Assembly (NCBI GenBank): GCA_023387715.1
Contig: JAEWHQ010000345.1
Coordinates: 1-5,557, forward strand
DNA length: 5,557 nt
Direction: 5' to 3'
Source of the DNA: Pseudomonadota bacterium
Lineage (GTDB): Bacteria; Pseudomonadota; Alphaproteobacteria; Rhizobiales; Rhizobiaceae
The translations under genes and the position numbers were made by a program. Positions 1 through 5,471 of this stretch are shown here, in pieces. The number at the start of each line of letters is the position of its first letter. Positions within the stretch are counted from its first letter, which is position 1. The notes beneath the pieces were generated by a model. That model saw only the letters and a list, made by a program, of their open reading frames with translations. It was not told the DNA's origin and searched no databases.

Positions 1-1370
1 GGCTGATACAGCGTGGCAATCTCTCTGCTGGTCAGATCTAAGACTTTGATCTCGCGACGATCCGACCAAAAAGCCAATTTACTCCCATCAGGCGAGAATT
101 TAGGATCGAGAGCATCACTATTGGCAGACACAACAAGCGGGACTTCATCGTAGGTCAGGCCAAGCTTGCCATTTGCCTGATCTTCAGAAAGATCAATGCC
201 ATAAATGCCCCATTTATGATCGCGCATTGCCGCATAGGCTAGCATGCGACCATCAGGTGAGAAAACAATATCGCGTTCCTCGCCTGCTGTTTTAGTCAGT
301 TGCCGGTAATTACCTTTCAAATCAATAAGAAAAACATCTGCATTGATTATCAGTGCAAAATACTGCCCATCGGGAGAGCTTTGAAAATTCTGACTGCTCA
401 ACGCTTGATAATTGACGAGATGATTCATCCCCTGTTCCAGCGTATTGATATCAACCAACTCTGCTTTATCCGCACCCGCTGCGAGCGTATGAACCTGCCC
501 ATTGAAAGAAAAGGCAATTTTATTGTCATCAGCAACGGTTAGGTCGCGCACCGGAGAGCCTTCAAAATGGGTGAGCTGCTCTTCGCGCTTATTTTCCAGA
601 TTTAGCTTCCAGACATTTAGCCAGCCGGAAGCTTCAGACAGATAATAAAGCGATTGACCATCTGCACTCCAATGCGGATCAAGCCGATCAATGCCATCAA
701 CGGCAAATAGGCGCTCATATTTGTCGCTAGCCCGCTCATAGATCCATAATTGGCGGGCATTTGCCGCAACTCTGTGCTGGCGCTCTATGGGGTCACCTGA
801 TGGGTCATAACTATAGACCAGCTTGGTAGCATTCGGATTCCAGCTGGCCTCAAGCGCAAAATTCGGCAGTACCAGTGACTCCCGACCGCTGGCAATATTT
901 ACGGTGTAAAGCTGGGGCTTCCAACTTGCAGCCCCCTGCACACTGCGTTGTGCATCTCCTAGCCGAAGAGCCGTATAAAGTACGCTTTTACCATCCGGAG
1001 AAAAGCTCGTCGGTACTTCTCTCGCCGATGAATAAGTCATGCGCTGCAATTTGCCCGAAAAATCAGCCAGATAAACATCATCATTGCCGTTCACATCTGA
1101 AGCAAAAGCCAGCCGCTGAGAATCCGGAGCCCAGACAACACTATGACTATAAGCATTGGCCGGTGAAACTGCGACTGACAACCCACCATCATTATCCGTC
1201 AGAAAAACCTGACCGCGATGGGTGAAGGCGATCAGTTTGCCATCTGGTGATAGCGCCGGTTTTTGAATCCAGCGCGCCGGCTCACCGTCAAAATCGGCTT
1301 TTGTTTGACTGGGGGCAATCACGGTCAGGGTTAGTAATGCAGTAAAAATTACGAAGTTTTGCATTATCAT
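1..1370 (-). CDS. Tricorn-like S41 family peptidase, N-terminal beta-propeller part (C-terminus beyond the window)
   Basis: The minus strand is open for 456 codons from the ATG at 1370 to the window edge, so only the N-terminal part is present. Residues 1-25 look like a Sec signal peptide: a hydrophobic core, then T-K-A before Asp26. The rest is a chain of beta-propeller (PD40/WD40-like) blades, each marked by a variant of SPDGK followed by a short strand: near residues 41, 80 (WAPDSQRLAFAS), 123 (FSPDGKSVLYTA), and later WSADGQSLYYLSE, FSPDGRMLAYAA and FSPDGSKLAFWSD. The stretch ARQLWIYERAS ... YYLSEASGWLNVWKL ... LTHFEGSPVRDLT closely follows the tricorn-type S41 family as I know it. In that family a second propeller, a PDZ domain and the serine-protease core come later; here those would lie left of position 1, so catalysis is inferred. 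The signal peptide points to the periplasm. A TolB-like or S9 propeller protein is the main alternative. An in-frame stop at 1404-1406 limits the N-terminus. Confidence 0.82.
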   Translation of the reverse strand, partial: MIMQNFVIFTALLTLTVIAPSQTKADFDGEPARWIQKPALSPDGKLIAFTHRGQVFLTDNDGGLSVAVSPANAYSHSVVWAPDSQRLAFASDVNGNDDVYLADFSGKLQRMTYSSAREVPTSFSPDGKSVLYTALRLGDAQRSVQGAASWKPQLYTVNIASGRESLVLPNFALEASWNPNATKLVYSYDPSGDPIERQHRVAANARQLWIYERASDKYERLFAVDGIDRLDPHWSADGQSLYYLSEASGWLNVWKLNLENKREEQLTHFEGSPVRDLTVADDNKIAFSFNGQVHTLAAGADKAELVDINTLEQGMNHLVNYQALSSQNFQSSPDGQYFALIINADVFLIDLKGNYRQLTKTAGEERDIVFSPDGRMLAYAAMRDHKWGIYGIDLSEDQANGKLGLTYDEVPLVVSANSDALDPKFSPDGSKLAFWSDRREIKVLDLTSREIATLYQ

Positions 1371-1752
1371 GACCGTCTCCGTCAGAATTTCGCGCTGAAA
1401 TTTTCATTCACGCCATAAATTAGTAATACCAGAACCAAACTGCCCCATTCGTCGAAACACCCATACCAAGTATCGACAATGAAGCATTCACTAACTCTGA
1501 TTTCTCACAAATTGCTGCACAATTACTGCCTGTTTTTGTAAAACTAACTGTTCTGACATTGGCGAGATTGGCAGAAGGCGCAGAATGTTCCGAATGGTTA
1601 AACCGTCAGGCATAGAAAGATTCATCACCGCGATCAATCTCGAGGCTTTTTCCCCTCATATACGACATTTTCAGCCTAACTATCGACTACGACACGTCGA
1701 AACGAATGTGAGAACTCCTAGTATTATTTATAACACTATATTTCCTGCAAAA
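1371..1752. other. Left part of the divergent intergenic region, no convincing gene
   Basis: This stretch must contain the promoter of the minus-strand S41 peptidase gene, but I found no convincing -35/-10 pair for it. The only visible structure close to that gene is a short dyad, AATTTC-gcgct-GAAATT at 1386-1402. One plus-strand frame with a good ribosome-binding site starts at 1585 and is listed separately as doubtful. I saw no RNA gene or terminator-like hairpin. Confidence 0.5.
1376..1380 (-). promoter_or_regulatory. Ribosome-binding site of the S41 peptidase gene
   Basis: On the minus strand GGAGA lies 5 nt before the ATG at 1370-1368. A second in-frame ATG (codon 3, 1364-1362) would be 11 nt from it, so the first ATG is the better start. 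Confidence 0.7.
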
Positions 1753-1806
1753 ATATCCCTGAAAACTGGTAGTTTTACAACAGTTACTAAGAGGGTAAAT
1801 ACATAA
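1585..1806 (+). CDS. Doubtful 73-residue open frame in the intergenic region
   Basis: The frame starts with ATG preceded by AGAAGG (1573-1578) with a 6-nt spacer, which is a good Shine-Dalgarno match, and ends at TAA 1804-1806. The product is basic, has no signal peptide or membrane segment, and resembles no family I know. Its last third crosses the left arm of the 107-bp inverted-repeat element and stops inside it. Its 3' end would therefore be altered if the element is a late insertion or can invert. It may be the relic of a gene cut by that element, or a chance frame. I favour chance. Confidence 0.15.
   Translation: MFRMVKPSGIERFITAINLEAFSPHIRHFQPNYRLRHVETNVRTPSIIYNTIFPAKISLKTGSFTTVTKRVNT
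1753..1771 (+). repeat. Left arm of the 19-bp inverted repeat
   Basis: This arm reads ATATCCCTGAAAACTGGTA and matches its partner at 1841-1859 with no mismatch. It contains CTGAAA (1759-1764), a possible -35-like hexamer facing right. Confidence 0.9.
1774..1801 (+). promoter_or_regulatory. Candidate rightward promoter inside the inverted-repeat element
   Basis: TTTACA (1774-1779) is followed after 16 bp by TAAATA (1796-1801). The direction would suit the autotransporter protease gene, about 160 bp downstream. The -10 match is poor and the DNA is AT-rich, so this may be chance. Confidence 0.2.
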
Positions 1807-1825
1807 GAAACAATTACAAATAAAA

Positions 1826-1853
1826 ATTATAAAACCAATATACCAGTTTTCAG
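1826..1853 (-). promoter_or_regulatory. Candidate leftward promoter inside the inverted-repeat element
   Basis: On the minus strand a perfect TATAAT (1831-1826) lies 16 bp downstream of CTGAAA (1853-1848), which matches four of six bases of TTGACA and sits within the right repeat arm. It points away from the autotransporter gene in this orientation. Inversion of the element would point it towards that gene. Confidence 0.25.
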
Positions 1854-1859
1854 GGATAT
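1841..1859 (-). repeat. Right arm of the 19-bp inverted repeat
   Basis: The plus strand reads TACCAGTTTTCAGGGATAT, the exact reverse complement of the left arm. Its CTGAAA, on the minus strand at 1853-1848, faces into the element. Confidence 0.9.
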
Positions 1860-1878
1860 CTATTGACCGTGCGTGATG

Positions 1879-1895
1879 ATTTAAATTGTTTAAAT
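1879..1895. promoter_or_regulatory. 17-bp dyad, possible operator 1
   Basis: ATTTAAA-ttg-TTTAAAT is a perfect 7-bp inverted repeat around a 3-bp centre, in the leader region of the autotransporter gene. It also reads as a direct repeat of TTTAAAT with a 9-bp period. Low complexity makes chance occurrence fairly likely. Confidence 0.3.
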
Positions 1896-1904
1896 AAATA
1901 TTCA

Positions 1905-1921
1905 TTTTGCAATTTGCAAAA
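1905..1921. promoter_or_regulatory. 17-bp dyad, possible operator 2
   Basis: TTTTGCAA-t-TTGCAAAA is a perfect 8-bp inverted repeat around one base, ending 41 bp before the start codon at 1963. It also contains a direct repeat of TTTGCAA (1906-1912 and 1913-1919). Its centre is 26 bp from that of the dyad at 1879-1895. The position fits a repressor or activator site, but I cannot assign a regulator. Confidence 0.4.
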
Positions 1922-1946
1922 ACATATCGCGGAATATCTTTTTCTT

Positions 1947-1952
1947 AGAGGA
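1947..1952 (+). promoter_or_regulatory. Ribosome-binding site of the autotransporter protease gene
   Basis: AGAGGA lies 10 nt before the ATG at 1963. The spacing is slightly long; a weaker GGAA (1956-1959) is closer. The signal peptide that begins at this ATG confirms the start. Confidence 0.6.
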
Positions 1953-1962
1953 AGCGGAAATT

Positions 1963-4900
1963 ATGTCTCTTATAAAGGTTGGTTTAAAATACCTGACGTT
2001 AACCACGGCACTTGCAGCGCCAGCTTTTGTCCCAACCTTTGCCTATGCACAAAACGCCGAAGCCATTCCACCAGCCGCTGATGCGGAATATCACGCCAAT
2101 TGGGGGCTGGATATGATCAACGCTCTGCCCGCCTATCTTAAAGGATATACCGGTAAAGGTGTGGTCGTAGCAGTGATTGATACTGGCTTAGACGTTAATC
2201 ATCCAGAATATGAAGGCCGTATTTCACCCTTTTTCTACAATTTTGGTAATGAACAGCCAGCCCGCGACGTTTTCCCAGGAATAGATAATGGAGAGTTGAT
2301 TGGACATGGCGATCATGTTGCAGGAATCATTGGTGCGGGTCGTAATGGCTTTGGCATGCAAGGCGTTGCCTACGATTCTATTCTGATGCCTATACTAGCA
2401 GTTGGTGTTTATGGTCGTCATGAGGTTCTTGCGCCGATGGATGAGGCCTTATTGCATGCTGTAGAACACGGTGCAAAAGTTATCAATGGTAGTTATGGGC
2501 CATATACGTTTCCCACGAAAAAATTTGAAAACAAATCCACGAATCCAAATTATAAAATATTGAATTATCAACTCATTGAACAAACCCCTGACTACATGAA
2601 AGTAACCTATGAAATACTGAAACATGCAGCAGACGAAGATGTTGTCATGGTCTTTGCAGCCGGAAATTCTCGACTAGAGCAACCAGGTGCTTATACGAGT
2701 ATACCCATCGGTAATGGCATGTTTCCGCTCATCACACGCGATTTTATCAACAGTGGCAAGATCAAGTTCCTCGATAATAAGGTGAAAACTATCGATAAAC
2801 AAAATCCTGACACCTATCAGTTTTTAGACCCGAGTGATCCTGTTTTTGATGATATGGATTTCTCTGATCTCAAAGGCTCACTGATTGTGGTTGTTTCGGT
2901 TGGCCGCGACGGCAAGCTCGCTCCTTACAGCAATGAATGCGGTGAAACGGCTGAATGGTGTATAGCGGCTCCCGGTGGAGCGATGACCCGTGATAATATT
3001 TCGGGAGGGATTTACTCCACTTGGCCGCAAGGCGATGAGAATAATGGCTATCGATACATACAAGGCACATCTATGGCAGCGCCACATGTTGCTGGCGCTG
3101 CGGCCGTCGTGCGCTCCGCATTTCCATATATGAATGCCCGTCAAACAATCGAGACCATTTTAACCACCACCACAAAAACCGGTTTTGAAGATCAGGACAA
3201 ATTCGGACAGGGTTTGCTCAATCTCGGCGCGGCCATTGATGGTCCAATGGCCTTTCGTTACGCTGGTGTTTTTGATGTAGATACACAAGGTTATTCTTCA
3301 ATCTGGTCAAACTCCATTTCCGGCATAGGTGATCTCACCAAGCGTGGCGATGGTATTCTCGTTCTTAGCGGTCAAAACTCTTATCAGGGACCAACCAACA
3401 TTGTTGGCGGCGGCCTGGAAGTACAGGGAAGCATTACATCGGATAGCCATGTCTCGCAGGCAGGCCAATTGTCCGGCAGCGGCTCTGTTGGCAATGTAAT
3501 ACTGGCAAAAGGTGGCAAGATCTCTCCGGGCAGTGCGATTTTTGCAGACAATGCAATCGGTACTTTAACGGTTAATGGAAGTTTCTTCCAATCAAGCGGC
3601 TCAACCTATATTGCAGGTCTGTCAGCCGCTAATGGCACTGATCACATCAGCATCAATGGTGCAGCTATATTTGGCAGCAATAGCTCACTGGAGCTTGTGC
3701 GCCAAGGCGCCGGGCGTGGCACTGCTGCCGGACGCTACACGTTACTTACAGCCAGTTACGGTGTTATGGGTACCTATGATAATTGGGGCGGCAGCTTGGT
3801 TACGCAAACGCCGTTCATCGATTTTGCCTTGGATTATGATACCTATAATGTCTTTTTAGAAACCAGCCGCTCAGATGTGGCTTTTGCGGATATTGCTGTT
3901 ACGCATAATCAAAGAGCCACCGCAACAGCCTTGGAAAGTCAGGGCGAAGGAAGCATTTTATACGACCACATGTTGTTTTTGAATAAAACAGAAGCCCGGC
4001 AGGCCTATGATCAGCTCTCGGGTGAGGCATATGCCTCGATACAATCCTCATTGATCAATAACAGCGCGTACACGCGTACAGCTGTATATAATCAATTGTC
4101 CCGAAGCTTTTCCAAGTCTTCAGGCATTGGTGAAACAACAACCGGTTATCTGGATCAGCCGAATTTCTGGATGCATGGCGTTGGTGAATGGACAACACAA
4201 TCCGGCAACGACAATACAGCAAAAACAAGAAACAGTATTGGCGGCTTTCTGACCGGTATTGATACACAGGTTTGGGATAATTGGCGGTTTGGCTTACTGG
4301 CTGGTTACAGTTACAGTAAGTTCCGCATTCATGAACGCATGTCTTCCGGCAAAAGTGACGATTATACCATCGGCTCGTATGCTGGTACTGAAATGGCCCA
4401 TAATCAAGGCACTTTCGCATTCCGCTCGGGGGCTGCTTATACATGGCATAATATTGACATGAACCGTGGTATCGCCTTTGCAGGTTTTGAAGATAAGCTA
4501 ACAGCGGATTATAAAGCGGGAACATTTCAGGTTTTTGGAGAACTCGGCTATAAGCATCAAACCACAGAACAATTCGCTATCGAACCCTATGCCAATCTTG
4601 CGTATGTGCATTTGAGAGCAGATAAATTCAGCGAAGACGGCCGTAATGGCGCAGCCTTGAACATTTATAAATCCACAATGGATACGGCGTTGGCATCACT
4701 CGGATTTCGGATCTCGGCCGACCTTAATCAAGAGGTTATCCCGGTTAAAGCACGTGCGGACATTGCATGGCGACACGCTTTTGGCGATGTGACACCAACA
4801 TCAAAAGCAAATTTCACCAGATCTGGTGCTTTTACTATCAATGGCATGGCTATTGGTCGTAACACCGCACTTATCTCGGCCGGATTGGATTTCCAACTTG

Positions 4901-4995
4901 AAAAAAATGCAGTTCTTGGAGTTACCTATCAGGGGCAATTCGGTTCCGGCATCACGCAAAATGGTCTGAATGCCAGCTTGAAAATCCAGTTTTGA
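1963..4995 (+). CDS. Autotransporter serine protease (subtilisin-like, S8 family)
   Basis: This gene encodes a 1010-residue self-exporting surface protease of the NalP/SphB1 type. Residues 1-29 form a signal peptide ending A-Y-A, with no lipobox cysteine. The S8 domain spans about 60-425. Catalytic Asp73 lies in VVVAVIDTG, His115 in GHGDHVAG, Ser370 in GTSMAAPHVAG, and the likely oxyanion Asn235 in AAGN. All are present, so activity is expected. Cys326 and Cys333 (SNECGETAEWC) are the only cysteines and occur in the conserved place seen in autotransporter subtilases, probably as a disulfide. A passenger repeat (LSGQNSYQGPTN, about 460-490) starts the stalk, followed by glycine/serine-rich beta-helix-like sequence to about 640. 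A helical linker with NQRATATALES and YDQLSGEAYASIQ follows. The barrel runs from about 736 to the terminal Phe1010, the usual outer-membrane C-terminus. Oddities are Asp in place of Thr in the HGTH motif and a long insert at about 240-305. No operon partner follows, and the upstream repeats may control expression. Confidence 0.95.
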   Translation: MSLIKVGLKYLTLTTALAAPAFVPTFAYAQNAEAIPPAADAEYHANWGLDMINALPAYLKGYTGKGVVVAVIDTGLDVNHPEYEGRISPFFYNFGNEQPARDVFPGIDNGELIGHGDHVAGIIGAGRNGFGMQGVAYDSILMPILAVGVYGRHEVLAPMDEALLHAVEHGAKVINGSYGPYTFPTKKFENKSTNPNYKILNYQLIEQTPDYMKVTYEILKHAADEDVVMVFAAGNSRLEQPGAYTSIPIGNGMFPLITRDFINSGKIKFLDNKVKTIDKQNPDTYQFLDPSDPVFDDMDFSDLKGSLIVVVSVGRDGKLAPYSNECGETAEWCIAAPGGAMTRDNISGGIYSTWPQGDENNGYRYIQGTSMAAPHVAGAAAVVRSAFPYMNARQTIETILTTTTKTGFEDQDKFGQGLLNLGAAIDGPMAFRYAGVFDVDTQGYSSIWSNSISGIGDLTKRGDGILVLSGQNSYQGPTNIVGGGLEVQGSITSDSHVSQAGQLSGSGSVGNVILAKGGKISPGSAIFADNAIGTLTVNGSFFQSSGSTYIAGLSAANGTDHISINGAAIFGSNSSLELVRQGAGRGTAAGRYTLLTASYGVMGTYDNWGGSLVTQTPFIDFALDYDTYNVFLETSRSDVAFADIAVTHNQRATATALESQGEGSILYDHMLFLNKTEARQAYDQLSGEAYASIQSSLINNSAYTRTAVYNQLSRSFSKSSGIGETTTGYLDQPNFWMHGVGEWTTQSGNDNTAKTRNSIGGFLTGIDTQVWDNWRFGLLAGYSYSKFRIHERMSSGKSDDYTIGSYAGTEMAHNQGTFAFRSGAAYTWHNIDMNRGIAFAGFEDKLTADYKAGTFQVFGELGYKHQTTEQFAIEPYANLAYVHLRADKFSEDGRNGAALNIYKSTMDTALASLGFRISADLNQEVIPVKARADIAWRHAFGDVTPTSKANFTRSGAFTINGMAIGRNTALISAGLDFQLEKNAVLGVTYQGQFGSGITQNGLNASLKIQF

Positions 4996-5040
4996 TGAAT
5001 TTACGTTAAACATGTAGCTATGCAGTTAACTCATGCAACG

Positions 5041-5074
5041 TTTCCTTCTCTCCCCATTGCGGGACAGAAGGAGA
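5041..5074. repeat. Long imperfect hairpin downstream of the autotransporter gene
   Basis: The arms CCTTCTCTCCC (5044-5054) and GGGACAGAAGG (5061-5071) pair with a single C-C mismatch around a 6-nt loop. The stem extends outward by three more pairs, one of them G-T, to 5041/5074. It begins 45 bp after the autotransporter stop. No T-run follows on either strand, so it is not a standard intrinsic terminator. It may be an intergenic repeat or an RNA-processing stem, or act as a weak terminator. Confidence 0.6.
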
Positions 5075-5079
5075 TGTTA

Positions 5080-5202
5080 ATGAACATGGGTAACCGCGAT
5101 ATGTTGCGCCCTTCCATAGGCATATCCGTGGACGTGAAAGTGTCTTCGCCTCATCTAAACAGACGCGATTTATTTCATAGTCTTTGTATGCCCAATACTT
5201 AA
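5080..5202 (+). CDS. Doubtful 40-residue open frame with a strong ribosome-binding site
   Basis: ATG at 5080 follows AAGGAG (5068-5073) with a 6-nt spacer, and the frame ends at TAA 5200-5202. An in-frame ATG at 5020 would give 60 residues but lacks such a site. The product contains no membrane segment or motif I recognise. The ribosome-binding site is part of the right arm of the 5041-5074 hairpin, so its purine run may exist for the hairpin, not for translation. The surrounding DNA is insertion-sequence debris. Probably not a gene. Confidence 0.15.
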   Translation: MNMGNRDMLRPSIGISVDVKVSSPHLNRRDLFHSLCMPNT

Positions 5203-5307
5203 ATCTGAGGCAACTTGGCGGCACGGCAAGTCACTGTCCAATGCGATGCAAACCGTATCACGCTTAAACTGGACTTACACCGATTATGTTCCGGACTACT
5301 GCTCATA
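5203..5307. other. Non-coding stretch, probable outer end of a decayed insertion sequence
   Basis: I see no gene here. TGGACTTACACCG (5270-5282) starts with TG and lies 25 bp outside the stop of the decayed transposase at 5308. That is where the terminal repeat of an IS3-family element is expected. The other end is not in the window, so this boundary is a guess. Confidence 0.25.
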
Positions 5308-5446
5308 TTATGCGGCTTTTCCTCGAACGCCACCGGCGATCCAGACAAGTGTTGAATGTCTTCCACGTGGGTTATAAAAGCCATTTATATATATTTGAAG
5401 ATTGCAACCTAGAGGTGGTTTTACGCAAAGCCAACGCCGTATTCAG
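5308..5446 (-). pseudogene. Decayed IS3-family transposase (OrfB) C-terminus
   Basis: Read on the minus strand, this stretch holds the typical tail of an IS3-family DDE transposase split between frames. GCA-ATC-TTC-AAA-TAT-ATA (AIFKYI) is followed by two extra bases in a TA run. Next comes N-GFYNPRGRHSTL (5382-5347). SPVAFEEK then appears in another frame (5339-5316), and the first frame returns for Ala-Ala-stop (5316-5308). Family members as I know them read like GFYNPRRRHS.LGWKSPVAFE, so the changes fit small deletions and one insertion in an old copy. No start codon or catalytic DDE residue is in the window. The remnant is cut at 5446 by the end of another insertion sequence. It cannot make a working transposase. 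Confidence 0.75.
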
Positions 5447-5471
5447 TGAATAGCCCCGAGTTTATTAGACA
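5447..5471. repeat. Terminal inverted repeat of the IS3-family element
   Basis: The sequence starts TGAATAGCCCCGAGTTTATT and ends near AGACA. The terminal TG, the C-rich block just inside it and the location immediately beyond the transposase stop are usual for IS3 ends. The transposase stop codon (5465-5467) lies inside the repeat. The inner limit is approximate because the partner repeat is outside the window. Confidence 0.6.

Larger units (their letters stand above)
1753..1859. repeat. 107-bp element bounded by perfect 19-bp inverted repeats (MITE or invertible segment)
   Basis: The left arm ATATCCCTGAAAACTGGTA (1753-1771) is repeated exactly in reverse complement at 1841-1859, with 69 bp of AT-rich DNA between them. 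Just inside the arms there is further rough symmetry: GTTTTACAA follows the left arm, and GGTTTTATAA lies a few bases inside the right arm when read on the minus strand. The outer ends are ATAT, so a TA target duplication of the IS630/mariner type could be hidden in them. The size and design recall Correia-type MITEs, and also the invertible promoters that control surface proteins in other bacteria. The right arm ends 103 bp before the start codon of the autotransporter protease. No recombinase gene lies in the window. The repeat is directly seen; its role is inference. Confidence 0.85.

Noticed and set aside
300..542. An 80-codon plus-strand open frame
   Set aside because: It is antisense to the S41 propeller gene, with no ribosome-binding site or recognisable motif.
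875..1225. A 116-codon plus-strand open frame
   Set aside because: It lies antisense to the well-supported propeller gene, has no family resemblance and is best explained by that gene's codon pattern.
1386..1402. AATTTC-gcgct-GAAATT dyad upstream of the S41 gene as an operator
   Set aside because: Six-base arms of simple sequence are expected often by chance, and nothing else supports a binding site.
1863..1868. TTGACC as a -35 box for the autotransporter gene
   Set aside because: It matches five of six consensus bases, but no acceptable -10 hexamer occurs at 16-18 bp; the nearest TTAAAT copies are at 12 and 21 bp.
1687..1905. A 72-codon minus-strand open frame across the inverted-repeat element
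   Set aside because: The product is low-complexity, Asn/Ile/Cys-rich, set by AT-rich DNA, with no family resemblance.
4055..4525. A 156-codon minus-strand open frame
   Set aside because: It is fully antisense to the linker and barrel of the autotransporter, is rich in Cys, His and Tyr like a typical shadow frame, and matches nothing known to me.
5041..5074. The hairpin as an intrinsic terminator
   Set aside because: The stem is convincing but no run of T follows it on either strand, so it is reported only as a repeat or hairpin.
5018..5384. Minus-strand frames of 60-70 codons downstream of the autotransporter
   Set aside because: The right one is explained by the frameshifted transposase relic, and the left one has no motif, no clear ribosome-binding site and no neighbours that support it.
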